Assembly: GCF_003569045.1 (NCBI RefSeq)
Contig: NZ_BFCB01000002.1
Location: forward strand, 434,001-498,000
Length of the DNA stretch: 64,000 nucleotides
DNA from: Aggregatilinea lenta
Lineage (GTDB): Bacteria; Chloroflexota; Anaerolineae; Aggregatilineales; Aggregatilineaceae
Direction of reading: 5' to 3'
The notes under the pieces were generated by a model. The model was given only the letters and a program-made list of their open reading frames with translations. It was not told where the DNA came from and searched no databases. The translations under genes were made by a program, and so were the position numbers. This document shows, one piece after another, positions 34,892 to 41,958 of the stretch; position 1 is the first letter of the stretch, and every line of letters begins with the position of its first letter.

Positions 34892-34919
34892 GTAGGGGCG
34901 TATTGCAATACGCCCCTAC
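34892..34919. repeat. Family B palindrome between sufS and sufU
   Basis: A perfect 28-base palindrome: GTAGGGGCG, TATTGCAATA and CGCCCCTAC. It is the cleanest member of the family. Confidence 0.9.
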
Positions 34920-34960
34920 CCCCAAATCCTATTGAGTTGGAATTGGAATAGGTCAATCAC

Positions 34961-35356
34961 ATGGACATCTATCTGGAAAACATCGTCGATCACGGGCAGA
35001 ACCCGCGCAACTTTGGCGAACCGCTGAACCCGGCGGACATCGACTACGAGGACGATAACCCGTTTTGCGGCGACCGCCTGCACCTCACCGCCCAACTGGA
35101 CGAAAACGGGCGCGTGAAGGCCGTGCGCTGGGAGGGCGACGGCTGCACCATCAGCCAGGCGTCGGCCTCGATGCTCGGCGAGGAGATGATCGGCAAGACA
35201 CTCGACGAGCTGCGCGCCTTCGACCGGCAGGAACTGCTGGACATGCTGGGTATCCAGCTCAGCCCCACGCGCCTCAAGTGCGCGCTGCTCTCCCTGAAGG
35301 TGCTCAAGGCGGGCGCGTACGGGCTGGACCAGTGGACAGGCGAAGACGAGGAATGA
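34961..35356 (+). CDS. sufU: Sulfur transfer protein SufU
   Basis: 131 residues. SufU/IscU-like fold with the three conserved Cys: FCGDRL (Cys38), DGCTIS (Cys64) and RLKCALL (Cys116), and the SufU-type insert between the second and third. In Firmicutes-type systems Zn-SufU accepts persulfide from SufS. Its stop codon overlaps the next ATG as ATGA, so the downstream Clp_N-protease gene is translationally coupled to it. Confidence 0.94.
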   Translation: MDIYLENIVDHGQNPRNFGEPLNPADIDYEDDNPFCGDRLHLTAQLDENGRVKAVRWEGDGCTISQASASMLGEEMIGKTLDELRAFDRQELLDMLGIQLSPTRLKCALLSLKVLKAGAYGLDQWTGEDEE

Positions 35357-36714
35357 GCGCGAGCCAGCCGATCAAAATTGAGGGCAAGATCACACAGGAT
35401 TTCCAGGCCATCCTCCAGCGCGCGCACCACGAAACCGCCCAGCGCCACGGCCACTACATGGACGTCGAGTACCTGCTGCTCGGTCTGCTGAACGTGCGCA
35501 GCGGCCCGGCCTATTCGGTCCTGGCCCGGCACGGCGCGGACTTTCAGGCGATGTACCGCCAGGTCGAATCGACCGTCGGCACGAAGCGCGACGAGATCTC
35601 GGAGGTCAAGGGCGTCGCGCGCGACGCGCAGCGGTTATTCGCGGCGGCGGAGCAGGAAGCCAGGACGCTCGACCAGAGCGCAGTCAGCGGCGGGCACCTG
35701 CTGCTGGCGATGCTCCAGGAACCGGACGGCGCGGTGCAGGATGCGCTCGCGCCGCTGGGCCTGGACCTGGACCAGACGCGGGCCGAAGTGCGCGACGTCC
35801 CGGTCGCTGCCGCCGACCCCGACCCGGCGATGACCCCGTCCGCGTCGGATGGCGCGCAAGACAGCGCCGCCCCGGAAGTGCTGCTGATCCCGACACGCAA
35901 GGCCAAGCCTAAGCCCGCCTCCGGCGAGGCACGCGGCTTTGCCGGGCTGCCCGCGCGCTGGGGCAACTGGCCGGTGATTATTCTGCTGGCGGCGCTGTTC
36001 GTGGTGTACCTCATCGCGACACTGCCCGGCAGCTCGATGGCAACCTTCGCGCTGGTGCTGGTCGGGTGGGTGTTCTCGGTGACGCTGCACGAGTTCGGGC
36101 ATGCGGTCGTCGCCTACTGGGGCGGCGACCACACCGTCAAGGATAAGGGCTACCTGACTTTCAACCCGCTCAAGTACACCCACCCCATGCTGAGCATCGG
36201 CCTGCCGCTGCTGTTCCTGGCGATGGGCGGCATTGGCCTACCCGGCGGCGCGGTGTACATCGAACAGCACCGCCTGCGCAGCAAATGGTGGCGCATGGCC
36301 GTCTCAGCAGCCGGGCCGTTGATGAATCTGGTGCTGGCCCTCGTGCTGGCCGCGCCCTTTTACTTCCATCTCGTCGATTGGCGTGAAGTGTATGTCGATC
36401 ACTCGACGTTCTGGTCGGCGGTCGCGTTCCTGGCGATGTTGCAGGTGACCGCCGTGCTGTTCAACCTGCTGCCGATCCCGCCGTTGGACGGTTACGGCAT
36501 CATCGAGCCGCTGCTGGACCCGCGCACGGCCTACACCATGCGCCAGTTCGCGGGCTTCGGCATCATGATCGTCTTCCTGGCGCTATGGTTCATCGACCCA
36601 GTCAACCGCGCGTTCTGGAATGCTGTCTACGACGCTACGAGCGCCCTGAACATTCCCTGGGATCTGATTTCGTACGGATTCGATAATTTCCTGTTCTGGC
36701 AGCAGCCGCGCTAG
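35353..36714 (+). CDS. Clp N-terminal domain fused to a site-2 (M50) membrane protease
   Basis: 453 residues. Residues about 10-150 form a double Clp_N repeat as in ClpC/ClpA: FQAILQRAHHETAQRHGHYM with EYLLLGLL, then AQRLFAAAEQEA with GGHLLLAML. A low-complexity linker (150-200) leads to a polytopic site-2 protease with the zinc motif HEFGH (246-250), preceded by a membrane segment, and the partner motif NLLPIPPLDGY (371-381). About six membrane helices. S2P enzymes cleave transmembrane substrates; Clp_N domains normally bind adaptors or substrates of AAA+ proteases. The fusion suggests cytosolic recruitment of substrates to the membrane protease. The ATGA overlap with sufU suggests a link to Fe-S or stress control; this is inference. 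Confidence 0.9.
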   Translation: MSASQPIKIEGKITQDFQAILQRAHHETAQRHGHYMDVEYLLLGLLNVRSGPAYSVLARHGADFQAMYRQVESTVGTKRDEISEVKGVARDAQRLFAAAEQEARTLDQSAVSGGHLLLAMLQEPDGAVQDALAPLGLDLDQTRAEVRDVPVAAADPDPAMTPSASDGAQDSAAPEVLLIPTRKAKPKPASGEARGFAGLPARWGNWPVIILLAALFVVYLIATLPGSSMATFALVLVGWVFSVTLHEFGHAVVAYWGGDHTVKDKGYLTFNPLKYTHPMLSIGLPLLFLAMGGIGLPGGAVYIEQHRLRSKWWRMAVSAAGPLMNLVLALVLAAPFYFHLVDWREVYVDHSTFWSAVAFLAMLQVTAVLFNLLPIPPLDGYGIIEPLLDPRTAYTMRQFAGFGIMIVFLALWFIDPVNRAFWNAVYDATSALNIPWDLISYGFDNFLFWQQPR

Positions 36715-36798
36715 AGGCCGTTATGAACCTTTTGAGCGAGCTGAACGCGGAAAAAGAAACCTCATCCCCCCACTCGCTCTCCGAAAGGAGTAACCCGC

Positions 36799-37113
36799 GT
36801 GACACGGTTTGTCACCATCGCAAACGTATCCGAGATCGGTCCTGGTGACCGCGAAGTATTCGACGTCGAGGAACACTACATCGCCGTATTCAACGTGGAC
36901 GGCACGTACTACGCGATCGAAGATGTCTGCACCCACGACGACGGTCCGTTGGCGGACGGTGAGCTGTACGGGTTCCAGATCGAGTGCCCGCGTCACGGCG
37001 CGCGCTTCGATATCCGCACCGGGGCCGTGCTGAGTATGCCCGCCGTCATCCCCGTGCCGCGCTACGACGTGCGCGTCGAGGGCGACGAGATCCAGATCGG
37101 CTTTGAAGACTGA
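36799..37113 (+). CDS. Small Rieske [2Fe-2S] ferredoxin (NirD-like)
   Basis: 104 residues from GTG 36799, with AAAGGAG 9 bases upstream. The Rieske cluster ligands are clear: CTHDDGPL (Cys, His) and CPRHGARFD (Cys, His). Stand-alone proteins of this size act as electron carriers for oxygenases or as NirD-like subunits. No oxygenase is nearby. Its position after the SUF block is consistent with an Fe-S client, but the operon ends at the terminator just downstream. Confidence 0.93.
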   Translation: MTRFVTIANVSEIGPGDREVFDVEEHYIAVFNVDGTYYAIEDVCTHDDGPLADGELYGFQIECPRHGARFDIRTGAVLSMPAVIPVPRYDVRVEGDEIQIGFED

Positions 37114-37120
37114 CTCCTCC

Positions 37121-37154
37121 ACGGTCCCGTGCGTCGCCGCTGCGGGACCGTTTT
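37121..37154 (+). terminator. Terminator after the Rieske gene
   Basis: ACGGTCCCG (37121-37129) pairs with CGGGACCGT (37143-37151), a perfect 9-bp stem, followed by TTTTC. Confidence 0.72.
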
Positions 37155-37196
37155 CATCCCTCTCCCCCGGCTCGATCTGGCCGCGCCGCGCGCGCG

Positions 37197-37205
37197 TGCT
37201 ATACT
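37197..37205 (+). promoter_or_regulatory. Extended -10 promoter for the secreted protein gene
   Basis: TGC-TATACT, 47 bases before ATG 37253. The leader includes GGGAG at about 10 bases from the start codon. Confidence 0.5.
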
Positions 37206-37252
37206 CCGGCGCGGAAACGATCCGAACCCGCTGCTGCCGGGAGTAAAGCGCT

Positions 37253-38089
37253 ATGTCCTCTCTGCTCGCCACCAAGTCAGGCCGCGCTGGCGCGGCGTTT
37301 GCCGCCCTGCTGCTCGTGCTCAACGTCGCGCTGCTCGCGGATCGCGCATCCGAGTCCGGCACGCCCGCCGCCATCACCCCGCCGCCAACGCTGACGCCTA
37401 CGCCCGTCCCGAATGGCGCGATGTGGTCGCTGGGCACGGGCGGCGACGGCACAAATCCCTACGTCGAATGGGTCGCGGTGTACCCGGTGTCGTCACTGTG
37501 GGACGTGTTGGGCGCGCCCTCGCTGCGCTTCAGCGATCAGTCGCCGGAAAACCCGGACATGAACCGCAGCTTCGAGATCGGGTTCTACAAGTACGGCCCG
37601 ACGTGGCACACGCGCAACAATATCGTTGAGTTCTGGATCGGCGGGCCGGAGCACGGCGGCGGCACGCTGTCGATCATCGGCAACGACAAGACCGGCGGCC
37701 AGCTTGAAGTGCGCAATCCCACCGACACCGGGCGCATCACGCTGGACTACCGCGACGCCGATCACCCGCTGATCACGGTCGACGAGTCGAACCCGCTGGC
37801 GCTGCAGGCTGAGCGCGGCATCGTATCGGAATCGACGCACACATTCATGCAGGGCGTCCGCATCGCGCCGGAAAGCGAGCGCATCGGGCAGACAAACGGC
37901 GCGGCGTGGGACGCGGGCGCGATCACCGTCGAGGCGGCAGTGGACGCGGACAGCATCGTGCTGATCACGCCCATCACGGAACCGCGCGGGCGCTGGTGGG
38001 TGGATGACGTCGCGCCCGGCGGCGGGTTCACGGTGCGCAGCAGCGCACCAGACGAAGACATGGCGTTTAACTGGTTGGTTCTGAACTGA
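37253..38089 (+). CDS. Secreted protein of unknown function
   Basis: 278 residues. A hydrophobic N-terminus (AGAAFAALLLVLNVALLADR, 12-31) is a signal or anchor, followed by a Thr/Pro-rich linker (PPPTLTPTPVP). The rest is predicted to be beta-rich with no Cys. The part SFEIGFYKYGPTWHTRNNIVEFWIG and the C-terminal SIVLITPITEPRGRWWVDD recall tail-fibre or 'shufflon-type' beta structures in phage proteins, but this is weak. The B3/B4 gene begins 11 bases after its stop, so they form an operon. No enzyme motif seen. Confidence 0.7.
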   Translation: MSSLLATKSGRAGAAFAALLLVLNVALLADRASESGTPAAITPPPTLTPTPVPNGAMWSLGTGGDGTNPYVEWVAVYPVSSLWDVLGAPSLRFSDQSPENPDMNRSFEIGFYKYGPTWHTRNNIVEFWIGGPEHGGGTLSIIGNDKTGGQLEVRNPTDTGRITLDYRDADHPLITVDESNPLALQAERGIVSESTHTFMQGVRIAPESERIGQTNGAAWDAGAITVEAAVDADSIVLITPITEPRGRWWVDDVAPGGGFTVRSSAPDEDMAFNWLVLN

Positions 38090-38100
38090 GGGAGGCTCGA

Positions 38101-38826
38101 ATGCTGACGTTCCGGTATGACGACGACCTGCTGGCCCGCTACCCGGCGATTCGCGGCGGGGTGATTCTGGCGCGCAATCTGCACAACGGACCCACCCCGC
38201 CCGACCTGATCGAAGCGTACCTGTCCGAGCAGCGCGCGACGAATGCCCGCATCGGGGATACGCCGCTGTCCCAGATCCCCAGTCTGGCGGCGTGGCGTCG
38301 CGCCTTCAGCGCGTTCGGCGTCGAGCCAACCAAGTACCGAAACGCCGCCGAGTCGCTGCTGCGCCGCCTGACCAAGCAGGGCAACATCCCCTCGATCAAT
38401 ATGCTGGTGGATCTGGAAAACATGATCAGCATCCGCTACGGGCTGCCGGTGGCATTCTTCGACGAACGCAGCATTCACGGGTCGATGACCGTGCGCTTCG
38501 CCACCGGCGACGAGAACTTCACCGATCTGGGCGAGCTGGACCCGGTGCACCCCGCCGAGGGCGAAGTGATCTTTGTGGACGAGACGGGGCAGGTCAACGC
38601 GCGGCGGTGGTGCTGGCGTCAAAGCGAGCAAAGCGCCGCCCGTGACGATACGACCGGCCTGCTGATCACCATCGAAGGGCTGCACGAAGACGCGGAGCAG
38701 GACGTACAAAGCGCCGTGGACGAGCTGCAAACGCTGCTGGTGGCCTACATCCCCGAGGTCGATCTCCAGGCGAAGATCCTCTCCCCGGACGATCCGATGT
38801 TTACGGAAGAACCGCCGGAGGCGTAG
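38101..38826 (+). CDS. B3/B4 domain protein (PheRS beta-subunit editing domain-like)
   Basis: 241 residues; GGAGG precedes the ATG. It matches the stand-alone B3/B4 domain: RNAAESLLRRLTKQGNIPSI with NMLVDLENMISIRYGLPVAFFD, the same fold that in phenylalanyl-tRNA synthetase beta hydrolyses mischarged Tyr-tRNA. The last 40 residues are an acidic tail. Stand-alone members are widespread and may act on mischarged aminoacyl-tRNA or tRNA-derived substrates, but their role is not settled. It follows a secreted-protein gene by 11 bases, an odd pairing. Confidence 0.88.
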   Translation: MLTFRYDDDLLARYPAIRGGVILARNLHNGPTPPDLIEAYLSEQRATNARIGDTPLSQIPSLAAWRRAFSAFGVEPTKYRNAAESLLRRLTKQGNIPSINMLVDLENMISIRYGLPVAFFDERSIHGSMTVRFATGDENFTDLGELDPVHPAEGEVIFVDETGQVNARRWCWRQSEQSAARDDTTGLLITIEGLHEDAEQDVQSAVDELQTLLVAYIPEVDLQAKILSPDDPMFTEEPPEA

Positions 38827-38860
38827 CCTAACGATTCGCACGTGGGGATTTGAACCAAAA

Positions 38861-38887
38861 TAGGGGCGTATTGCGATACGCCCCTAC
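38861..38887. repeat. Family B palindrome between convergent genes
   Basis: TAGGGGCG-TATTGCGATA-CGCCCCTAC. It matches the copy at 34892 with one change in the inner arm. Confidence 0.88.
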
Positions 38888-38977
38888 AAAAACTCCGTTC
38901 ATTCCAACCGCCGCAGATCCACGGCGCTCGGGTTGCAGCTTGAACAACTCACGACAAACTAACGACTACTCCCGTCC

Positions 38978-40147
38978 CTAATACCGGAACACCGCCGCAA
39001 ACGCGCCCTCGCCGGGGACCTCGCCCTCTTCCACCGCGTAGACCGTGCCGCCGTTGATCAGCGTCTGCACCGCTGCCAGATCGAGCAGGTCCTGGTCGCC
39101 GGGCTGGCGGGAGGGGTGCACGTGCACGTTGTAGCTGTGCTCGCGGAACTGGCCCCATTCCTGCGCGCCCAGCGCCACAAACAGCGCCGCGATGCGGCCC
39201 TCGTGCGCCGCGCGCAGCACCGTCTTCAAGTCGTTAGCCGCCTGCCCGTCGTCGCGACCCATGTGCGCCTCGAATTCGGCAGCGCTGGCGGACTGGGCCT
39301 GCTTGAAGTAGGGCTTCACGATGTCCCACGCCTCGCGGTGCAGCTCCTTGGCGCTCAACGTTTCGGGGTTGCCCAGGATGCCCGCGTCGAGCAGATGCTG
39401 GTAACTGTTGGCTTCGCGATAGATCGGCAGCAGGTAATCCACGCCCGCCAGCAGCAGCGGCACATGCTGCTCCGCGAACAGGTCTTGCAGCCCGCGATCG
39501 ACCTTCTGGAAGTAGCGCTTGATGTCTTGCTTGTCGAGTTCTTCACCTTCGCTGTGACCGTGGAACATGACGCCGTGGCCGCCACCGCCCGCGCTGCGCG
39601 CCCGGCCCGTATTCATGCGGTACTGGTTGTCCCGATCGCGGTAGTCCGCCCACAGCGCCTCGGCCAGACTCTCCGGCACACCGTCCAGCTCGACCTCGGC
39701 CACGCTGTCGCGCGTGCCCTTCAGCAGCCGGATCTCGTCCTGGCTGAGCGCCAGCACGTAAAACTTGCCGTCGCCGCTCAGCAGCGGCAGCAGGGGCTTG
39801 AGAAAGAAGCGCTCGCTGACGCTGACCTGCTCGGCAAAGTTCACCGGCACGCGCAGCATTACCAGCACTCCGTCGGCCAGAAAGACGGCCAGCCCGTCGC
39901 TCTGGTGCCGCCAGAAATCCACATCATCCTGAAGATCGACGAGGGGCTTCAAAAATGCCTCAGCCTCCGGGGCGCGCAGGCCCAACTCGACCAGCCGCGC
40001 TTCGGCCTGGCGCTCCAGATTCCGAAACCGGATCGGGTTCTGTTGGGTTTCCGCGCCCGCGCGCACTGCCGGCATATAGACCGACGCGCACCACTTACCC
40101 TGCGTGTCGGTCAACGTCCTGAGATCGCTTTGAGAAATAAAGTCCAC
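38978..40147 (-). CDS. Bacterial eRF1-like protein (baeRF3 type)
   Basis: 389 residues from GTG 40147, with GGAAAGGAG 6 bases upstream. The N-terminus (SQSDLRTLTDTQGKWCASVYMP) and the middle motifs FRNLERQAEARLVELGL and LLAGVDYLLPIYREANSYQHLL resemble the baeRF3 group of bacterial archaeo-eukaryotic release factor relatives. A glycine-rich loop (GGGGHGVMFHGH, about 204-215) sits where eRF1 carries the GGQ peptide-release loop but lacks Gln. The functions of these bacterial families are unknown; ribosome-rescue roles have been proposed from comparative genomics. The HIT and MOSC genes are directly upstream on the same strand. Confidence 0.75.
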   Translation of the reverse strand: MDFISQSDLRTLTDTQGKWCASVYMPAVRAGAETQQNPIRFRNLERQAEARLVELGLRAPEAEAFLKPLVDLQDDVDFWRHQSDGLAVFLADGVLVMLRVPVNFAEQVSVSERFFLKPLLPLLSGDGKFYVLALSQDEIRLLKGTRDSVAEVELDGVPESLAEALWADYRDRDNQYRMNTGRARSAGGGGHGVMFHGHSEGEELDKQDIKRYFQKVDRGLQDLFAEQHVPLLLAGVDYLLPIYREANSYQHLLDAGILGNPETLSAKELHREAWDIVKPYFKQAQSASAAEFEAHMGRDDGQAANDLKTVLRAAHEGRIAALFVALGAQEWGQFREHSYNVHVHPSRQPGDQDLLDLAAVQTLINGGTVYAVEEGEVPGEGAFAAVFRY

Positions 40148-40246
40148 AGCCGTCTCCTTTCCTATACCTAGAAGATAAGGGGATCTCAATCGCGCGCCAA
40201 GCATGCGGCGACCGGTCCCTGTGGGATAGAAGGCGGAAAGAGGTAC

Positions 40247-40576
40247 TTAGCGCAGCGGCTCGCCTGCGCTGACGTGCCAGTGCAGGTGCTTCGAATCCTG
40301 GTAGCGTCCCAGGTTGGTCAGCACCCGGCATGCGCCATGCTGCTCGACGACCTGCGTCGCCACCTGCTGGATGACCTGCACCAGCTCGATCAGCAGCGGC
40401 GCGTCTTCGACCTGGAGCGCCAGCAGCGACGCGACGTGCCGCTTGGGGATCACGACGATATGTACCGGCCAGAACGGGCGCGTGTGGTGGTACGCCAGCA
40501 CGGTCGGCGTCTCGATCACCACGTCCACCGGCGTCCGGCCACTGAGCACCTCGTCGCAGTAGAAATCATCCGTCAT
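40247..40576 (-). CDS. HIT-family nucleotide hydrolase
   Basis: 109 residues. The HIT motif is HLHWHVSAG near the C-terminus, with WPVHIVVIPKRHVASLL in the first half. The usual His-x-His-x-His is present. HIT proteins hydrolyse nucleoside phosphoramidates, dinucleoside polyphosphates or AMP-lysine. Its ATG overlaps the stop of the MOSC gene by 4 bases and the baeRF gene lies about 100 bases downstream, so the three form one operon. Confidence 0.93.
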   Translation of the reverse strand: MTDDFYCDEVLSGRTPVDVVIETPTVLAYHHTRPFWPVHIVVIPKRHVASLLALQVEDAPLLIELVQVIQQVATQVVEQHGACRVLTNLGRYQDSKHLHWHVSAGEPLR

Positions 40577-41178
40577 GACTGGTTTTCCGGCTCCGTGAAG
40601 GTCTGATACGGCAGCAAATCGGGCACTTCGACGCGCACCGCCTCGCCTGCCGCCAGCGTGCCGGGCCGCTCGACGGAGGCCAGCAGCCCGCGCTGGTGGA
40701 TCGCGGCCTTCGGGAAGCGGGTGGTCAGCCCTTCCACGTCAGGATAGTGCGACTGGATCGATCCGCCTGCTCCGGTGCACGGCGGATTTTCGCCCTCGAC
40801 CACCAGCGTCACCCCGCCCTCAAAGTACAGGCGTGTGGACGGCGGCAGCTGCGTCAGCGCGGGGATGCCCTCGACCAGCAAATTTGCACAGATCCATTCG
40901 GCTTGAATGTCGGGAATGCCCATCTTCTGCGCCACGTCGGCCAGCTCCTCGACCGAGACGAGCGTCACCTGCCGCTCGTTGCGGATCTCCGTGCCGCGCG
41001 CGTAGTGGCCGCTGCCACTGCTGATGCGCGTCAGCCCCGCGTGGTGGTCACCTTCGATGCCCGCGAACGTCACCTGAACCGAGTCCTGGGCCGTGGAGAG
41101 GATGGTCGTCGGGTCCTGCCCGACCATCGTGCGGATCACCTTGCCATGCAGTGTGTGTTTAGTGGGTGTCATCGCCAT
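40573..41178 (-). CDS. MOSC domain protein
   Basis: 201 residues. The MOSC core (about 20-190) has GIEGDHHAG (40-48), QVTLVSVEELADVA, CANLLVEGI and the conserved C-terminal Cys region GENPPCTGAGGSI. MOSC domains carry out sulfur transfer to or from the molybdenum cofactor or bind Moco, and the Cys in this position is the usual functional residue. First gene of MOSC-HIT-baeRF. No Moco biosynthesis gene is in the window, so the link to molybdenum is not supported by context. Confidence 0.9.
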   Translation of the reverse strand: MAMTPTKHTLHGKVIRTMVGQDPTTILSTAQDSVQVTFAGIEGDHHAGLTRISSGSGHYARGTEIRNERQVTLVSVEELADVAQKMGIPDIQAEWICANLLVEGIPALTQLPPSTRLYFEGGVTLVVEGENPPCTGAGGSIQSHYPDVEGLTTRFPKAAIHQRGLLASVERPGTLAAGEAVRVEVPDLLPYQTFTEPENQS

Positions 41179-41319
41179 TTATCTCATAACAGGTGGGTAG
41201 AAGTGAGCGATAGAGAAGCAGGAATAGCGTACTCGATCACTGTACGCGTTTTGTCCTTTAGGCGCAAGCGTGGCACAATCAAGCCAGGATGAGTGTCGCC
41301 CATTTGAAGGGAGGGTGCC

Positions 41320-41946
41320 GTGTCTGTACGCCAACGATTGGATCCCATCGAGCAAACCCTTGCCTACTTCATGGGCCTGGGCCTCGCCATCATTCTGCTG
41401 GCGTTCTGGCTCGGCGGGCTGGAAAACGTCGATAGCGGCGACGCGACGGGCCTGTTGATCGTCGGCGCGACGGTGCTGGTCCTCAGCACGATCGCCTGGA
41501 TGTACTTCAGCCAGCCGTGGAAGTCGTTCGGCAACTTCGAGCCAGTCGAGGATCAGGCGCACAGCGCGCACGCGTCGCGCGCGCTCGTCACCGCCGAGTC
41601 GCATCTGCCCGCCGTGGTCGAAGCGCCGGGGCTGCCCGTGCCAGTCGAGACGCAGGACGCCGCCGAACCGGTGCCCGTCGAGATGGAAGCGGAACCCGAA
41701 GCCGCCATGCCGGTCACCGAAGAACCGCTGCCGTTCGTGACCGACACCTTAACGCAGATCACCGGGATCGGGGCGCGGGTCGCGCAGGGCCTCAACGACG
41801 CTGGAATCACCACGCTGGCACAGATTGCCGCGATGTCGCCCGAAGATCTGGCGAACACAGTGCGCGAGCAGGGCGTGCGGCTGGTCGGCAGTACGGACAC
41901 CTGGCCCGCGCAGGCGCAGGCGCTGCTCGACGACCGCAGCGAGTGA
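41320..41946 (+). CDS. Membrane protein with helix-hairpin-helix domain
   Basis: 208 residues from GTG 41320, with GGGAGG just upstream. Two membrane helices (FMGLGLAIILLAFWLGGL, 17-34; LIVGATVLVLSTIAWMYF, 46-63) are followed by an acidic Pro/Glu/Val-rich linker and a C-terminal helix-hairpin-helix (about 142-175) with LTQITGIGARVAQGLNDAGI and TLAQIAAMSPEDL. HhH modules usually bind DNA or mediate contacts. A membrane-anchored one could tether nucleoid or partner proteins, but no homologue with a known role is recognised. It is convergent with the next gene, 12 bases apart. Confidence 0.82.
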   Translation: MSVRQRLDPIEQTLAYFMGLGLAIILLAFWLGGLENVDSGDATGLLIVGATVLVLSTIAWMYFSQPWKSFGNFEPVEDQAHSAHASRALVTAESHLPAVVEAPGLPVPVETQDAAEPVPVEMEAEPEAAMPVTEEPLPFVTDTLTQITGIGARVAQGLNDAGITTLAQIAAMSPEDLANTVREQGVRLVGSTDTWPAQAQALLDDRSE

Positions 41947-41958
41947 CGCAAGCCGCGC

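Noticed and set aside
37253-38089. Possible phage tail-fibre protein
   Set aside because: Only weak resemblance, a signal-like N-terminus, and no phage genes nearby.
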